64,000 nt of DNA, taken from Moraxella sp. ZY210820. Lineage in GTDB: Bacteria > Pseudomonadota > Gammaproteobacteria > Pseudomonadales > Moraxellaceae. The notes under the pieces are model-generated. The model saw only the letters and a list, made by a program, of their open reading frames with translations. It had not been told where the DNA came from and searched no databases. The stretch is taken from contig NZ_CP089978.1 of NCBI RefSeq assembly GCF_030674635.1, forward strand, positions 1,302,001 through 1,366,000, read 5' to 3'. Positions 63,723 through 64,000 of this stretch are shown one piece after another. Each line of letters opens with the position of its first letter. The stretch's first letter is position 1. The position numbers were made by a program, and so were the translations under genes.

Positions 63723-64000
63723 ATGGCAGAATACAATGTAAGTATCCGTCAGCTATTAGAAGCTGGTGCACACTTTGGTCATCAAACACGTTTCTGGAAT
63801 CCAAAAATGAAACAATACATTTTTGGTGCTCGCAACAAAATTCATATCATCAACTTGGACAAAACTGCTCCAGCATTAAACGATGCATTAAATGAAATCA
63901 ACCGTTTAGCAAGCAAAAAAGGTAAGATTTTATTTGTTGGTACAAAACGTGCTGCTTCTGAAATCATTCGTGAACAAGCTCAACGTGCAGGTCAGCCTTA
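63723..64000 (+). CDS. rpsB: 30S ribosomal protein S2 (partial, runs off the window)
   Basis: The first 92 codons of S2 are present: [29 protein letters not shown], then [17 protein letters not shown] and [20 protein letters not shown]. All are standard S2 N-terminal segments. S2 binds late to the 30S head and is needed for S1 attachment. The gene continues past base 64000. tsf (EF-Ts) is expected downstream. AAGG at 63712-63715 serves as ribosome-binding site, and the structured leader at 63656 suggests autoregulation by S2. Confidence 0.97.
   Translation, partial: MAEYNVSIRQLLEAGAHFGHQTRFWNPKMKQYIFGARNKIHIINLDKTAPALNDALNEINRLASKKGKILFVGTKRAASEIIREQAQRAGQP

Noticed and set aside
1-64000. 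tRNA or rRNA genes, complete insertion sequences, prophage
   Set aside because: I looked for T-loop motifs, transposase motifs and phage structural genes and saw none that held up. Without a tRNA or profile search a divergent one could be missed.

Overview
The window is an AT-rich bacterial chromosome segment from a gammaproteobacterium, most likely a member of the Moraxellaceae (Acinetobacter/Moraxella group). The evidence is an AdeIJK-like RND efflux operon, an Hfq with a long glycine-rich tail, a PA4642-family gene beside minCDE, an accD gene following trpA, class Ia nrdA with two ATP-cone-like segments, and families of short palindromic repeats between genes. The genus cannot be fixed from the sequence alone. 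Nearly all of the window is core housekeeping sequence. There is no prophage, complete insertion sequence, CRISPR array, rRNA or tRNA that I can see.

Layout: 0-7.7 kb holds rpmE, hemL, two probable accessory genes (one SMI1/KNR4-like), thiE, serC, mntP, a Tim44-domain protein and an Sfp-type phosphopantetheinyl transferase. 7.9-13.9 kb is a three-gene RND pump operon, followed by a convergent Wzi-family outer-membrane protein. 15.5-19.6 kb is a leftward trpA-accD-folC-SPOR cluster. 19.7-26.9 kb is tamA-tamB. 27.1-29.6 kb holds an LplT-like MFS transporter, ispF and a DUF1287 protein. 29.7-35.8 kb carries carbonic anhydrase, a small cassette-like gene, a PA4642-family gene, minE-minD-minC, a Mn-type superoxide dismutase, lpxH and ppiB. 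36.1-39.7 kb is ackA-pta. 39.8-46.4 kb runs leftward through dnaE, htpX, hfq and miaA. 46.5-47.6 kb is a decay zone with two gene relics. 47.6-50.2 kb has an NfeD/SPFH pair and queG. 50.6-55.8 kb is nrdA, an Abi_2-type gene, then nrdB. 55.9-63.5 kb has dusB, aat, a frameshifted azlC with azlD, a CsgI-like protein, a small membrane protein, aspS and map. The window ends inside rpsB.

The most interesting points are the following. An Abi_2/HEPN-type putative phage-defence gene is placed 3 nt after nrdA and before nrdB. An azlC gene is broken only by a T7 homopolymer and also carries a C8 tract, which may mean phase variation. A corrinoid adenosyltransferase pseudogene has two in-frame stops. A 3'-end relic of a small membrane-protein family has intact members at 46.6 and 60 kb. 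A duplicated 40-bp terminator flanks a 69-codon gene. At least three families of short inverted-repeat elements occupy the intergenic gaps. Two NrdR-box-like sequences 32 bp apart precede nrdA, and a perfect inverted repeat overlaps the proposed ackA promoter.

Start codons were set by Shine-Dalgarno position where several were possible (notably minE, sodA, tamA, dnaE, queG and aat). Functions are assigned from recognised motifs, not database searches.
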